DNA of 6,114 bases from an uncultured Desulfovibrio sp. (GTDB lineage Bacteria; Desulfobacterota; Desulfovibrionia; Desulfovibrionales; Desulfovibrionaceae), in the NCBI GenBank assembly GCA_947177645.1, contig CAMWVJ010000079.1, positions 1 through 6,114 of the forward strand, written 5' to 3'. The notes below the pieces were generated by a model that was given only the letters and a program-made list of their open reading frames with translations, was not told the origin of the DNA and made no database searches. Below, one piece after another: positions 1-5,969 of the stretch. The translations under genes and the position numbers were made by a program. Each line of letters starts with the position of its first letter. Position 1 is the stretch's first letter.

Positions 1-356
1 GCGAAGCGGAAGACGGGTGCTGGTGCCGGAAGGATCCTAAAAAATAAGATTTTTTTGTGCTGCCGCGCTAGCCGTTAGCGAGCCTGCGAGCCTTACGGAT
101 AGCGACAGTGACAGCGTTGGCTGTCCTATACGGTAACTAACTGCTGTCTTCATCCGTAGCTTCCTTCGTCGCAACGGCTGAAGCAAGGAAGAAAAACAAT
201 TTCCGAAGGGAGTGTACTTGAGTACTCGACCGAGGAAATTTTTTTCTGACGCAGGCAGCACAAAAAAGGCTGTTTTTGACGGATAATTTCGGCGTCACAG
301 GTGCAGCACAACAGCACAAGCGCACGGACGCAAAAATCCCCTCCCCCTTCCCCACC
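1..356. other. Gene-poor, hairpin-rich flank of aroE
   Basis: I see no convincing gene in this stretch of more than 300 bases. It is visibly AT-richer than the rest of the window and is dense in short inverted repeats: 39-45/49-55 (all A/T, 3-nt loop), 66-70/76-80 (CGCTA/TAGCG), 110-115/120-125 (GACAGC/GCTGTC around a GTTG loop), 160-166/185-191 (CTTCCTT/AAGGAAG), the long stem at 190-247, and 261-266/273-278 (CAAAAA/TTTTTG). A 74-codon minus-strand frame (37-261) starts at GTG without a Shine-Dalgarno sequence, is rich in Ser, Leu and Arg, and is probably not a gene. Bases 1-47 could hold the last codons of a plus-strand gene ending at 40 or 47, but this is too short to judge. The region may be a dispersed repeat or a structured 3' region; that is inference. 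Confidence 0.6.
190..247. terminator. Probable bidirectional intrinsic terminator downstream of aroE
   Basis: AATTTCC (198-204) pairs with GGAAATT (234-240). With C197 bulged, the stem extends through 190-196 pairing with 241-247, giving 14 base pairs with one bulge. The 29-nt apical part contains a further small GTAC/GTAC stem around TTGA (215-218/223-226). A run of seven T (239-245) follows on the plus strand, and the A-rich 192-196 gives a U-rich tail on the minus strand. It could therefore stop aroE transcription, which arrives from the right on the minus strand, and also any plus-strand transcription entering from the left. The stem is AT-rich, so terminator strength is uncertain. Confidence 0.55.
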
Positions 357-1205
357 TCAGCGGGCGCCAAGCGCCGCCATGAGAGCTTCCCGCGCCGCTT
401 CCGGCAGCGCCTGCCCTGTCCAGATGCGGAACTGCGCGTCCGCCTGGCCAAAGAACATGGCAACGCCGTCGATACAGCGCCGCCCGGTGGCCTTGGCCTC
501 GCGCAAAAAGCGCGTCTCGGCAGGGTTGTACACAATGTCATAGGCAATGCCGCCCGCAACCTGCGGGGCCAGCGCGAAGTCATAGGGCGTCTCGCCCTCA
601 TGCTTGCCGTGCATGCCGAGCGGTGTGGCATTGATGACAAGACCCGCGGGCGCGGCATAGCGTTCGTCCCAGGCGACGGGCGTGAAGCCGAAGCGCTCGG
701 CGAGCTCGAGGTGGCGCTTGTTCCCGGGTGTGCAGACGCGCACCTGCCGGCAGCCGCGCAGGCGCAGGGCCGCGGCCACGGCGTGCGCGGCCCCGCCGGC
801 GCCCAGCAACAGCGCGTCCATGCGCTCCAGCGGCACGGAGGTGAGCGGCGCGAGAAAGCCGGCCACATCGGTATTGTCGCCGCAGAGGGCGTCTTCCTTC
901 CAATAGAGCGTGTTGGCCGCCCCGGCCAGGGTGGCGGCCTCGCTCACCACGTCCAGAAAGGGCAGGATCGCCTGCTTGTGCGGGATGGTCACGGAGCAGC
1001 CGCGGATATTCAGCAGGCGCACCGCGTCCAGGAAGGTGCCAAGGCCCTCCGGCGGTATCTCCCAGCGCAAATACACGGCCGGGATGCCCAGGGCCCGAAA
1101 GCCCGTGTTGTGGACGAGCGGCGAAAGGCTCTGGGAGAGCGGCCAGCCGATGACGCCATAGAGCTGTTCGGGCAGCGGCGCTGCTGCCTGTGCGGATGCG
1201 TTCAT
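357..1205 (-). CDS. aroE: Shikimate dehydrogenase (AroE)
   Basis: Cytoplasmic enzyme of the shikimate pathway that reduces 3-dehydroshikimate to shikimate with NADPH. The 282-residue product matches the family length (about 270-290). The N-terminal substrate domain shows YGVIGWPLSQSLSP (residues 16-29, with shikimate-binding S26 and S28), VTIPHK with catalytic K77, GAANT (N98) and GDNTD with catalytic D113. The C-terminal Rossmann domain shows LLGAGGAAHA (133-142), NATPLGM (192-198) and a final GQADAQFRIWTG with Q254. The usual NRT-type NADP phosphate-binding motif after the second strand is replaced by CTPGNKRH (158-165), so cofactor preference is less certain. I chose ATG 1205 over the in-frame ATG at 1235: it fits homologue length, has GGGGA upstream, and the 1235 codon lies inside a candidate -10 box. 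It is divergent from dut. Confidence 0.94.
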   Translation of the reverse strand: MNASAQAAAPLPEQLYGVIGWPLSQSLSPLVHNTGFRALGIPAVYLRWEIPPEGLGTFLDAVRLLNIRGCSVTIPHKQAILPFLDVVSEAATLAGAANTLYWKEDALCGDNTDVAGFLAPLTSVPLERMDALLLGAGGAAHAVAAALRLRGCRQVRVCTPGNKRHLELAERFGFTPVAWDERYAAPAGLVINATPLGMHGKHEGETPYDFALAPQVAGGIAYDIVYNPAETRFLREAKATGRRCIDGVAMFFGQADAQFRIWTGQALPEAAREALMAALGAR

Positions 1206-1222
1206 GCGTGTTCCCCGTGATG

Positions 1223-1279
1223 TTGCCCCATCCATACGCCCCGGCGCGGGCGGTGGTCAATGCTCAAGGGATGGGGCAA
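1223..1279. repeat. 11-bp perfect inverted repeat in the aroE/dut divergent region
   Basis: TTGCCCCATCC at 1223-1233 is the exact reverse complement of GGATGGGGCAA at 1269-1279, with 35 nt between the arms. One arm covers the candidate aroE -10 and transcription start, and the other lies just upstream of its -35. This could be a paired operator with arms about 46 bp apart. Alternatively it could form a stem in a transcript crossing the region. No U-run follows on either strand, so it is not a standard terminator. The repeat is a direct observation; its function is unknown. Confidence 0.6.
1231..1260 (-). promoter_or_regulatory. Candidate sigma70-type promoter of aroE
   Basis: Read on the minus strand, TTGACC (1260-1255, five of six matches to TTGACA) is followed after 18 nt by TATGGA (1236-1231, three of six matches to TATAAT). 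A start near 1224 would leave a leader of about 18 nt before the aroE ATG at 1205. The -10 match is weak. The placement supports the shorter aroE start because the alternative ATG at 1235 overlaps the -10. Confidence 0.38.
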
Positions 1280-1344
1280 AAGGGGTGCCCAAAGCGGGCG
1301 CGGCCTCCCCTTGCAGTCGGCCGGACGCTGCGCTACAAGGCGGC

Positions 1345-1851
1345 ATGAACGAAACTTCCGGCCTTGGGGCGCGCGGGACGAGCCTCCCCGTCCGCCTCGC
1401 CTTCACCCGCCCGGGCGCGGCCCGGCTCTACGCCACGGACGACAACGCCCTGCCGGCGCCGGCCACGGCCCATTCCGCCGGCATCGACCTGCGCGCCTGC
1501 CTCGAGGTGCCGGAAACGCGCATCCCCGCGGGCGGCCGCCTCGCCGTTGCCACGGGCCTGAGCGTCCAGCCCCTTGCGCCCGGCTGGGCGGGCTTCGTCT
1601 ATTCCCGCAGCGGCCTCGGCGCGCGCGACGGGCTCACCGTGGCGCAGGGCGTGGGCCTCATCGACCCGGACTATACGGGCGAGATCCGCGTCTACCTCTT
1701 AAATACCTCCGGCGAGGAGCGCGTGCTCGGGCATGGCGAGCGCGTGGCGCAGCTCGTGTTTCAGCCCTACGCCCGCCCCGCATGGGAGGAAGTGCCCGAA
1801 CTCGCCCCCACCGGGCGCGGCGCCGGCGGCTTCGGCCACACGGGCCGCTAG
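1345..1851 (+). CDS. dut: Deoxyuridine 5'-triphosphate nucleotidohydrolase (dUTPase)
   Basis: Hydrolyses dUTP to dUMP and pyrophosphate, keeping uracil out of DNA and supplying dUMP for thymidylate synthesis. The 168-residue product is a trimeric-type dUTPase with all five motifs in order: I AHSAGIDLRA (42-51), II SRSGLG (87-92), III GLIDPDYTGEI (104-114, catalytic D107), IV GERVAQLVF (131-139) and V GRGAGGFGHTG (157-167). Motif V is the glycine-rich arm that closes over the nucleotide of a neighbouring subunit. The first 12 or so residues are a slightly long N-terminal tail. ATG 1345 is chosen because AAGG (1337-1340) precedes it closely. The frame stays open upstream to 1204, but that extension overlaps the divergent aroE start and carries no dUTPase motif. 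It ends 51 bp before argD with no terminator between, so the two probably share a transcript. Confidence 0.95.
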   Translation: MNETSGLGARGTSLPVRLAFTRPGAARLYATDDNALPAPATAHSAGIDLRACLEVPETRIPAGGRLAVATGLSVQPLAPGWAGFVYSRSGLGARDGLTVAQGVGLIDPDYTGEIRVYLLNTSGEERVLGHGERVAQLVFQPYARPAWEEVPELAPTGRGAGGFGHTGR

Positions 1852-1902
1852 TCCATTCCCCAGTCCCACCAGCACGCGGCGCCGCCGCAAAGGAGTCTCC
1901 CC

Positions 1903-3102
1903 ATGTCGCACGCCTTCGACACCATCCGCGCAGAGGAAGAGCGCCTGCTGTGCCGCTCTTACAGCCGCTACCCGCTGGCCATCGCGCGCGGCGAGGGCTC
2001 CCGCCTCTGGGACGTGGACGGGAAGGAATATACCGACCTTTTAGCCGGTATCGCCGTGGTGGGCCTTGGCCACTGCAATCCCGAGGTCAACGCCGCCCTG
2101 GAGGCGCAGGCGCGCAAGCTCTGGCACGTGAGCAACCTCTTCTACCAGCAGGAACAGCTCGACCTCGCCGAGCGCCTGCTTGCCACCACGCACCACAGCA
2201 AGGCCTTTTTCTGCAATTCCGGGGCCGAGGCCAACGAGGCCTGCATCAAGCTCGCCCGGCGCTACATGCGCAAGGTGAAACAACGCGACGCCTACGAGAT
2301 CATCACCCTCGAGGGCTGCTTCCATGGGCGCACCCTGGGCGCGCTCGCCGCCACCGGCCGCGAGAGCCTGTCGGACGGCTTCACGCCGCTCCCCGAAGGC
2401 TTCCGCCAGGTGCCCGCGGCAGACCTCGACGCGCTGGCCGCGGCCATGAACCCGGCGACCGCCGCCGTACTTGTGGAATGCGTGCAGGGCGAGGGCGGCG
2501 TGGTGCCGCTGCCGCATGACTATTTGCGCGGCGTGGAGGCCCTGTGCCGCAAGCGGGACGTGCTCTTCCTCTGCGACGAGGTGCAGTGCGGCATGGGCCG
2601 CACGGGCAAATTCTGGGCCTTCCAGCATGCGGGCCTCACGCCGGACGCCATCAGCGTGGCCAAGTCGCTGGCCAACGGCCTGCCCATGGGCGCCATGCTC
2701 GCCACGGACGAGATGGCCCGGGGCTTCGAGGCGGGGAGCCACGCCACCACCTTCGGCGGCGGCGCGCTCACGAGCGCGGTGGCAACCAGGGTGGTGGAGA
2801 TCATGCTGCGCGACGGCCTCGCCGAGCGCGCGGGCAAGCTCGGCGCCGCCCTCATGGAGCGCTTGCGCGGCCTCCAGGAGCGCCTGCCGGAGAAAATCCG
2901 CGAGGTGCGCGGCGTGGGCCTCATGATCGGCGTGGAGCTTGCGGGCGACGGCAAGCCCGTGTGGGAGGAGCTGCTGCGGCGCGGCTTCATCTGCAATCTC
3001 TCCCACGGCAAGACCCTGCGCCTCCTCCCCGCGCTCACCATTGAGGAAGTGCAGCTCGACAGTTTCGCCATCACGCTGGAGGACATCCTTTCCGGGCGTT
3101 GA
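1903..3102 (+). CDS. argD: Acetylornithine aminotransferase (class-III, PLP-dependent)
   Basis: Transfers an amino group between N-acetylornithine and 2-oxoglutarate in arginine biosynthesis; many ArgD enzymes also act on succinyl-diaminopimelate in lysine synthesis. The 399-residue product has the fold-type I class-III hallmarks: NSGAEAN (105-111, PLP phosphate site), CFHGRT (139-144), ECVQGEGG (192-199, with the Glu conserved in the ornithine/acetylornithine group), DEVQCGMGRTGK (225-236, D225 binding the pyridine nitrogen), SVAKSLANGLPMGAM (251-265, PLP-lysine K254), TTFGGG (282-287) and LRLLPAL (372-378, substrate carboxylate Arg373). The lysine motif reads AKSLANG rather than the commoner AKALGGG, a mild variation. 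AAAGGAG at 1889-1895 is an excellent ribosome binding site 7 nt before the ATG. The family assignment is firm. Acetylornithine versus ornithine or succinylornithine specificity is inferred from similarity alone. Confidence 0.9.
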   Translation: MSHAFDTIRAEEERLLCRSYSRYPLAIARGEGSRLWDVDGKEYTDLLAGIAVVGLGHCNPEVNAALEAQARKLWHVSNLFYQQEQLDLAERLLATTHHSKAFFCNSGAEANEACIKLARRYMRKVKQRDAYEIITLEGCFHGRTLGALAATGRESLSDGFTPLPEGFRQVPAADLDALAAAMNPATAAVLVECVQGEGGVVPLPHDYLRGVEALCRKRDVLFLCDEVQCGMGRTGKFWAFQHAGLTPDAISVAKSLANGLPMGAMLATDEMARGFEAGSHATTFGGGALTSAVATRVVEIMLRDGLAERAGKLGAALMERLRGLQERLPEKIREVRGVGLMIGVELAGDGKPVWEELLRRGFICNLSHGKTLRLLPALTIEEVQLDSFAITLEDILSGR

Positions 3103-3128
3103 CCACGACGCGTGCCAGCCGTTCTATG

Positions 3129-3170
3129 AGCGCCCCGGGTCACTCAAGGCCCGGGGCGCTGATATTTTTT
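3129..3170 (+). terminator. Strong rho-independent terminator after argD
   Basis: AGCGCCCCGGG (3129-3139) pairs perfectly over 11 bp with CCCGGGGCGCT (3150-3160), leaving a 10-nt loop. GATA and six T (3165-3170) follow. It begins 26 bp after the argD stop and should insulate the apr promoter from the dut-argD transcript. Confidence 0.92.
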
Positions 3171-3237
3171 CCCCGAATAACTAGCGGAAATACAACAACT
3201 TTCCATTTAAGAACCCGGGAATTTTTAAAAAGGGGGC

Positions 3238-3267
3238 TTGACGCAAAGCGCCACGCCTTGTTACTAA
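3238..3267 (+). promoter_or_regulatory. Candidate sigma70-type promoter of aprBA
   Basis: TTGACG (3238-3243, five of six matches to TTGACA) is followed after 18 nt by TACTAA (3262-3267, a modest match to TATAAT). Just upstream lies an A/T block, TTTTTAAAAA at 3222-3231, placed where an UP element would sit; this suits a very highly expressed gene pair. Transcription would begin near 3274 and give a leader of roughly 100 nt before aprB. It is the best promoter-like match in the gap between the terminator and aprB. Confidence 0.55.
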
Positions 3268-3275
3268 TTTCGCAA
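3258..3275. promoter_or_regulatory. Rex-like operator overlapping the apr -10
   Basis: TTGTTACTAATTTCGCAA is an imperfect palindrome that matches 11 of 14 defined positions of the general Rex site TTGTGAA-N4-TTCACAA (consensus from memory). One flanking base pair (C3257/G3276) extends the symmetry. It covers the candidate -10, as expected for a repressor site. Rex senses the NADH/NAD+ ratio and is known to repress sat, the preceding step of the same pathway, in Desulfovibrio vulgaris. That it acts here is inference; a Crp/Fnr-family regulator is an alternative. Confidence 0.42.
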
Positions 3276-3312
3276 GCCATGCGCTCTTCGTTTTCGGCTC
3301 GGGGATCCGCAG

Positions 3313-3328
3313 GCGCCCGGGGGGGCGC
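3313..3328 (+). other. GC hairpin in the aprB leader
   Basis: GCGCCC (3313-3318) pairs with GGGCGC (3323-3328) around a GGGG loop, about 40 nt after the inferred transcription start and 39 nt before the ribosome binding site. It has no U-run, so it is not a terminator. A role in stabilising the leader of an abundant mRNA is possible but unproven. Confidence 0.35.
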
Positions 3329-3378
3329 GCCGTTCCCGGCATGAGCACGGCATAACTTCTTACGAGTGGAGGACACGT

Positions 3379-3867
3379 ATGCCGACGTTTGTCGATCCGT
3401 CCAAATGCGACGGCTGCAAGGGTGGCGAAAAGACCGCCTGCATGTACATCTGCCCCAACGACCTCATGATCCTCGACCCCGAGGCCATGAGGGCCTACAA
3501 CCAGGAGCCGGATGCCTGCTGGGAATGCTATTCCTGCGTGAAGATCTGCCCGCAGGGCGCCATCTCCGCCCGCCCCTACGCCGACTTCTGCCCCATGGGC
3601 GGCGTCTGTATTCCCCTGCGTTCGGCCGACTCCATCATGTGGACGGTGCAGTTCCGCAACGGCAGCGTGAAGCGCTTCAAGTTCCCCATCCGCACCACGC
3701 CGGAAGGCTCCATCAAGCCCTACGAGGGCAAGCCCGAGGGCGCCAACCTGGACGACGAGTGCCTCTTCACCGAGACCAAGCTCGCCGAGCCCCAGGCCCC
3801 CATCAAGAAGAAGTTTGACGTTCAGGAGGCCGACAAGACCTCGACCGTCATCGCCCACAGCAACTAG
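3379..3867 (+). CDS. aprB: Adenylylsulfate (APS) reductase, beta subunit
   Basis: Iron-sulfur subunit of dissimilatory APS reductase; it passes electrons to the FAD of AprA for reduction of APS to sulfite and AMP in the cytoplasm. The 162-residue product starts with a ferredoxin-like domain holding eight cysteines for two [4Fe-4S] clusters: C10, C13, C21, C25 and C47, C50, C53, C57. The longer spacing between C13 and C21 (an inserted KGGEKTA) is typical of AprB. W48, in CWEC, matches the tryptophan proposed from the Archaeoglobus structure to lie on the electron path between cluster and FAD. After residue 80 come the small beta-sheet segment (MWTVQFRNGSVKRFKFPIR) and a long C-terminal tail that wraps AprA. 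No signal peptide is seen. GGAGG (3368-3372) lies 6 nt before the ATG. aprA begins 32 bp after the stop, so the pair is an operon. Confidence 0.97.
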   Translation: MPTFVDPSKCDGCKGGEKTACMYICPNDLMILDPEAMRAYNQEPDACWECYSCVKICPQGAISARPYADFCPMGGVCIPLRSADSIMWTVQFRNGSVKRFKFPIRTTPEGSIKPYEGKPEGANLDDECLFTETKLAEPQAPIKKKFDVQEADKTSTVIAHSN

Positions 3868-3899
3868 CCAGCCGCGCACGCGAGAAGGAGAATACGAAG

Positions 3900-5888
3900 A
3901 TGCCGACGATTCCTGTTAACGAACCCGCCAAGGGCGTGCCGATTTCCGAACCCAGCGTCAAAACGCACGATGTCGACCTGCTCATCGTGGGCGGCGGCAT
4001 GGGCGCGTGCGGCGTGGCCTATGAAGCCGTCCGCTGGGGCGACAAGCATGGCCTCAAGATCCTGCTCTGCGACAAGGCCGCCCTCGAGCGCTCCGGCGCC
4101 GTGGCCCAGGGCCTTTCCGCCATCAACACCTATCTTGGCGACAACACCCCCGACGACTATGTCCGCATGGTCCGCACCGACCTCATGGGCATCGTGCGCG
4201 AAGACCTCATCTTCGACGTGGGCCGGCATGTGGACGACAGCGTGCTGCTCTTCGAGGAGTGGGGCCTGCCCTGCTGGATCAAGGGCCCCGACGGCCACAA
4301 TCTCAACGGCGCCCAGGCCAAGGCCAAGGGCATGAGCCTCGCCAAGGGCGACAAGCCCGTGCGCTCCGGCCGCTGGCAGATCATGATCAACGGCGAGTCC
4401 TACAAGTGCATCGTGGCCGAAGCGGCCAAGAACGCCCTTGGTGAAGACCGCATCATGGAGCGCATGTTCATCGTCAAGCTCCTCCTCGACAAGAACGTGC
4501 CCAACCGCATCGCCGGCGCCGTGGGCTTCAACCTGCGCGCCAACGAGGTGCACATCTTCCGCGCCAACGCCATCATGGTGGGCGCGGGCGGCGCCGTGAA
4601 CGTGTACCGTCCCCGCTCCATGGGCGAGGGCATGGGCCGCGCCTGGTACCCGGTGTGGAACGCCGGTTCCACCTATTCGCTCTGCGCCCAGGTCGGCGCC
4701 GAGATGACCATGATGGAAAACCGCTTCGTCCCGGCCCGCTTCAAGGACGGCTATGGCCCGGTGGGCGCGTGGTTCCTGCTCTTCAAGGCCAAGGCCACCA
4801 ACTCCCTCGGGCAGGACTACTGCGTGACCAACAAGGCCATGCTCAAGCCCTATGAGGATCGCGGCTACGCCAAGGGCAACGTCATCCCGACGTGCCTGCG
4901 CAACCACATGATGCTGCGCGAAATGCGCGAAGGCCGCGGCCCCATCTACATGGACACCAAGACCGCCCTCAACACCACCTTCGCCACCCTCAACGAAGAG
5001 CAGCAGAAGGACCTTGAGAGCGAGGCTTGGGAAGACTTCCTCGACATGTGCGTGGGCCAGGCCAACCTGTGGGCCTGCACCGACACGCTCCCCGAGGAGC
5101 GCGGCTCCGAGATCATGCCCACCGAGCCTTACCTGCTCGGCTCGCACTCCGGCTGCTGCGGCATCTGGGTCTCCGGCCCGGACGAAGACTGGGTTCCCGA
5201 GGAATACAAGGTTCGCGCCAGCAACGGCAAGGTCTACAACCGCATGACCACCGTCGAGGGCCTGTTCACCTGGGCCGACGGCGTGGGCGCCTCCGGCCAC
5301 AAGTTCTCCTCCGGCTCGCATGCCGAGGGCCGCATCGCCGGCAAGCAGATGGTGCGCTTCTGCGTGGACCACAAGGACTTCCAGCCCACCATCAAGGAAA
5401 CGGACGAAGAGCTGCGCAAGCTCGTCTACCGCCCGTATGACAACTACATGGCCGGCAAGGGCGTTTCCACCGACCCGGTGGTCAACCCGAGCTACATCGC
5501 GCCCAAGAACTTCATGATGCGGCTCATCAAGCACACGGACGAATACGGCGGCGGTGTGGCCACCTACTACACCACCTCCGACGCCATGCTGAAGACCGGC
5601 TTCCACCTGCTCGACATGCTGGAAGTGGACTCCGAGAAGCTGGCCGCCCGCGACCTGCACGAACTGCTGCGCTGCTGGGAGAACTACCACCGCCTGTGGA
5701 CCGTGCGCCTGCACATGCAGCACATCGCCTTCCGCGAAGAGACCCGCTACCCGGGCTTCTACTACCGTGCTGACTGCCTCGGCCTCGACGACAGCAAGTG
5801 GAAGTGCTTCGTGAACTCGAAGTTCGATCCCAAGACCGGCGTGACCACCTTCTTCAAGAAGCCCTATATCCAGATCATCCCCGACTAG
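3900..5888 (+). CDS. aprA: Adenylylsulfate (APS) reductase, alpha subunit
   Basis: Catalytic FAD subunit of dissimilatory APS reductase (APS + 2 e- to sulfite + AMP), a relative of fumarate reductase and succinate dehydrogenase flavoproteins. The 662-residue length is normal for the family. The N-terminal dinucleotide-binding segment is DVDLLIVGGGMGACG (24-38), followed by RSGAVAQGLSAINTYLG (64-80) around the flavin. A second FAD-binding segment is GASGHKFSSGSHAEGRIAG (463-481). Probable active-site residues, by comparison with the Archaeoglobus enzyme, are N76, a Trp in GRAWYPVW (246-253), R275 or R280 in ENRFVPAR, and H416 in GSHSGCCGIW; the exact equivalences need an alignment. AAGGAG (3885-3890) lies 9 nt before the ATG. 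Codon use is strongly biased to C- and G-ending codons, as expected of a highly expressed gene. The start ATG and stop are intact, with no sign of frameshift. The electron partner genes qmoABC are not seen within the 226 bp that follow. Confidence 0.98.
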   Translation: MPTIPVNEPAKGVPISEPSVKTHDVDLLIVGGGMGACGVAYEAVRWGDKHGLKILLCDKAALERSGAVAQGLSAINTYLGDNTPDDYVRMVRTDLMGIVREDLIFDVGRHVDDSVLLFEEWGLPCWIKGPDGHNLNGAQAKAKGMSLAKGDKPVRSGRWQIMINGESYKCIVAEAAKNALGEDRIMERMFIVKLLLDKNVPNRIAGAVGFNLRANEVHIFRANAIMVGAGGAVNVYRPRSMGEGMGRAWYPVWNAGSTYSLCAQVGAEMTMMENRFVPARFKDGYGPVGAWFLLFKAKATNSLGQDYCVTNKAMLKPYEDRGYAKGNVIPTCLRNHMMLREMREGRGPIYMDTKTALNTTFATLNEEQQKDLESEAWEDFLDMCVGQANLWACTDTLPEERGSEIMPTEPYLLGSHSGCCGIWVSGPDEDWVPEEYKVRASNGKVYNRMTTVEGLFTWADGVGASGHKFSSGSHAEGRIAGKQMVRFCVDHKDFQPTIKETDEELRKLVYRPYDNYMAGKGVSTDPVVNPSYIAPKNFMMRLIKHTDEYGGGVATYYTTSDAMLKTGFHLLDMLEVDSEKLAARDLHELLRCWENYHRLWTVRLHMQHIAFREETRYPGFYYRADCLGLDDSKWKCFVNSKFDPKTGVTTFFKKPYIQIIPD

Positions 5889-5909
5889 GGGCAAAACGCA
5901 CCACATCAG

Positions 5910-5969
5910 GGAGGGCGGCACGAGGCCGCCCTCCTCTGGTGGAGGCAGGCCCGCAAAGCCGGGCCTGCC
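5910..5969 (+). terminator. Tandem GC-rich hairpins after aprA, no U-run
   Basis: Two adjacent perfect 10-bp stems follow the aprA stop by 21 nt: GGAGGGCGGC/GCCGCCCTCC (5910-5919/5925-5934, 5-nt loop) and GGCAGGCCCG/CGGGCCTGCC (5944-5953/5960-5969, 6-nt loop). Neither is followed by a U-tract; the downstream sequence is C-rich. They may act as weak or partial terminators, or as 3' barriers that protect apr mRNA from exonucleases, for example if some transcription continues into a downstream gene. The structures are certain, the role is inferred. Confidence 0.5.

Noticed and set aside
1..47. C-terminal tail of a plus-strand gene ending at 40 or 47
   Set aside because: Both frames give only 12-14 codons with no recognisable motif. 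The AT palindrome at 39-55 could be a weak terminator, but the evidence is too thin to call a gene.
37..261. 74-codon minus-strand small gene
   Set aside because: GTG start with no ribosome binding site, biased composition, and it lies across several hairpins including the probable terminator.
137..868. 243-codon minus-strand frame overlapping aroE in another frame
   Set aside because: Mostly a shadow of aroE running on into the hairpin-rich flank; no domain is visible.
276..1220. 314-codon plus-strand frame opposite aroE
   Set aside because: Shadow of aroE: Arg/Gly/Ala-rich with no recognisable motif, while the minus-strand aroE motifs are complete.
1311..1339. TTGCAG-N17-TACAAG as the dut promoter
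   Set aside because: The -10 would overlap the ribosome binding site and transcription would start at the ATG itself; the -35 match is poor.
1204..1344. Longer dut with an upstream start at 1204
   Set aside because: The extra 47 residues have no dUTPase similarity, overlap the divergent aroE start and promoter, and ATG 1345 has its own ribosome binding site.
1260..2519. 419-codon plus-strand frame across dut and argD
   Set aside because: Extremely Arg/Pro/Gly/Ala-rich and overlapping two well-supported genes in another frame; a GC-bias artefact.
3279..3344. 21-codon leader peptide in the aprB 5' region
   Set aside because: No ribosome binding site, it starts only a few bases after the inferred transcription start, and it has no regulatory codon run; its reading also depends on the G-rich hairpin.
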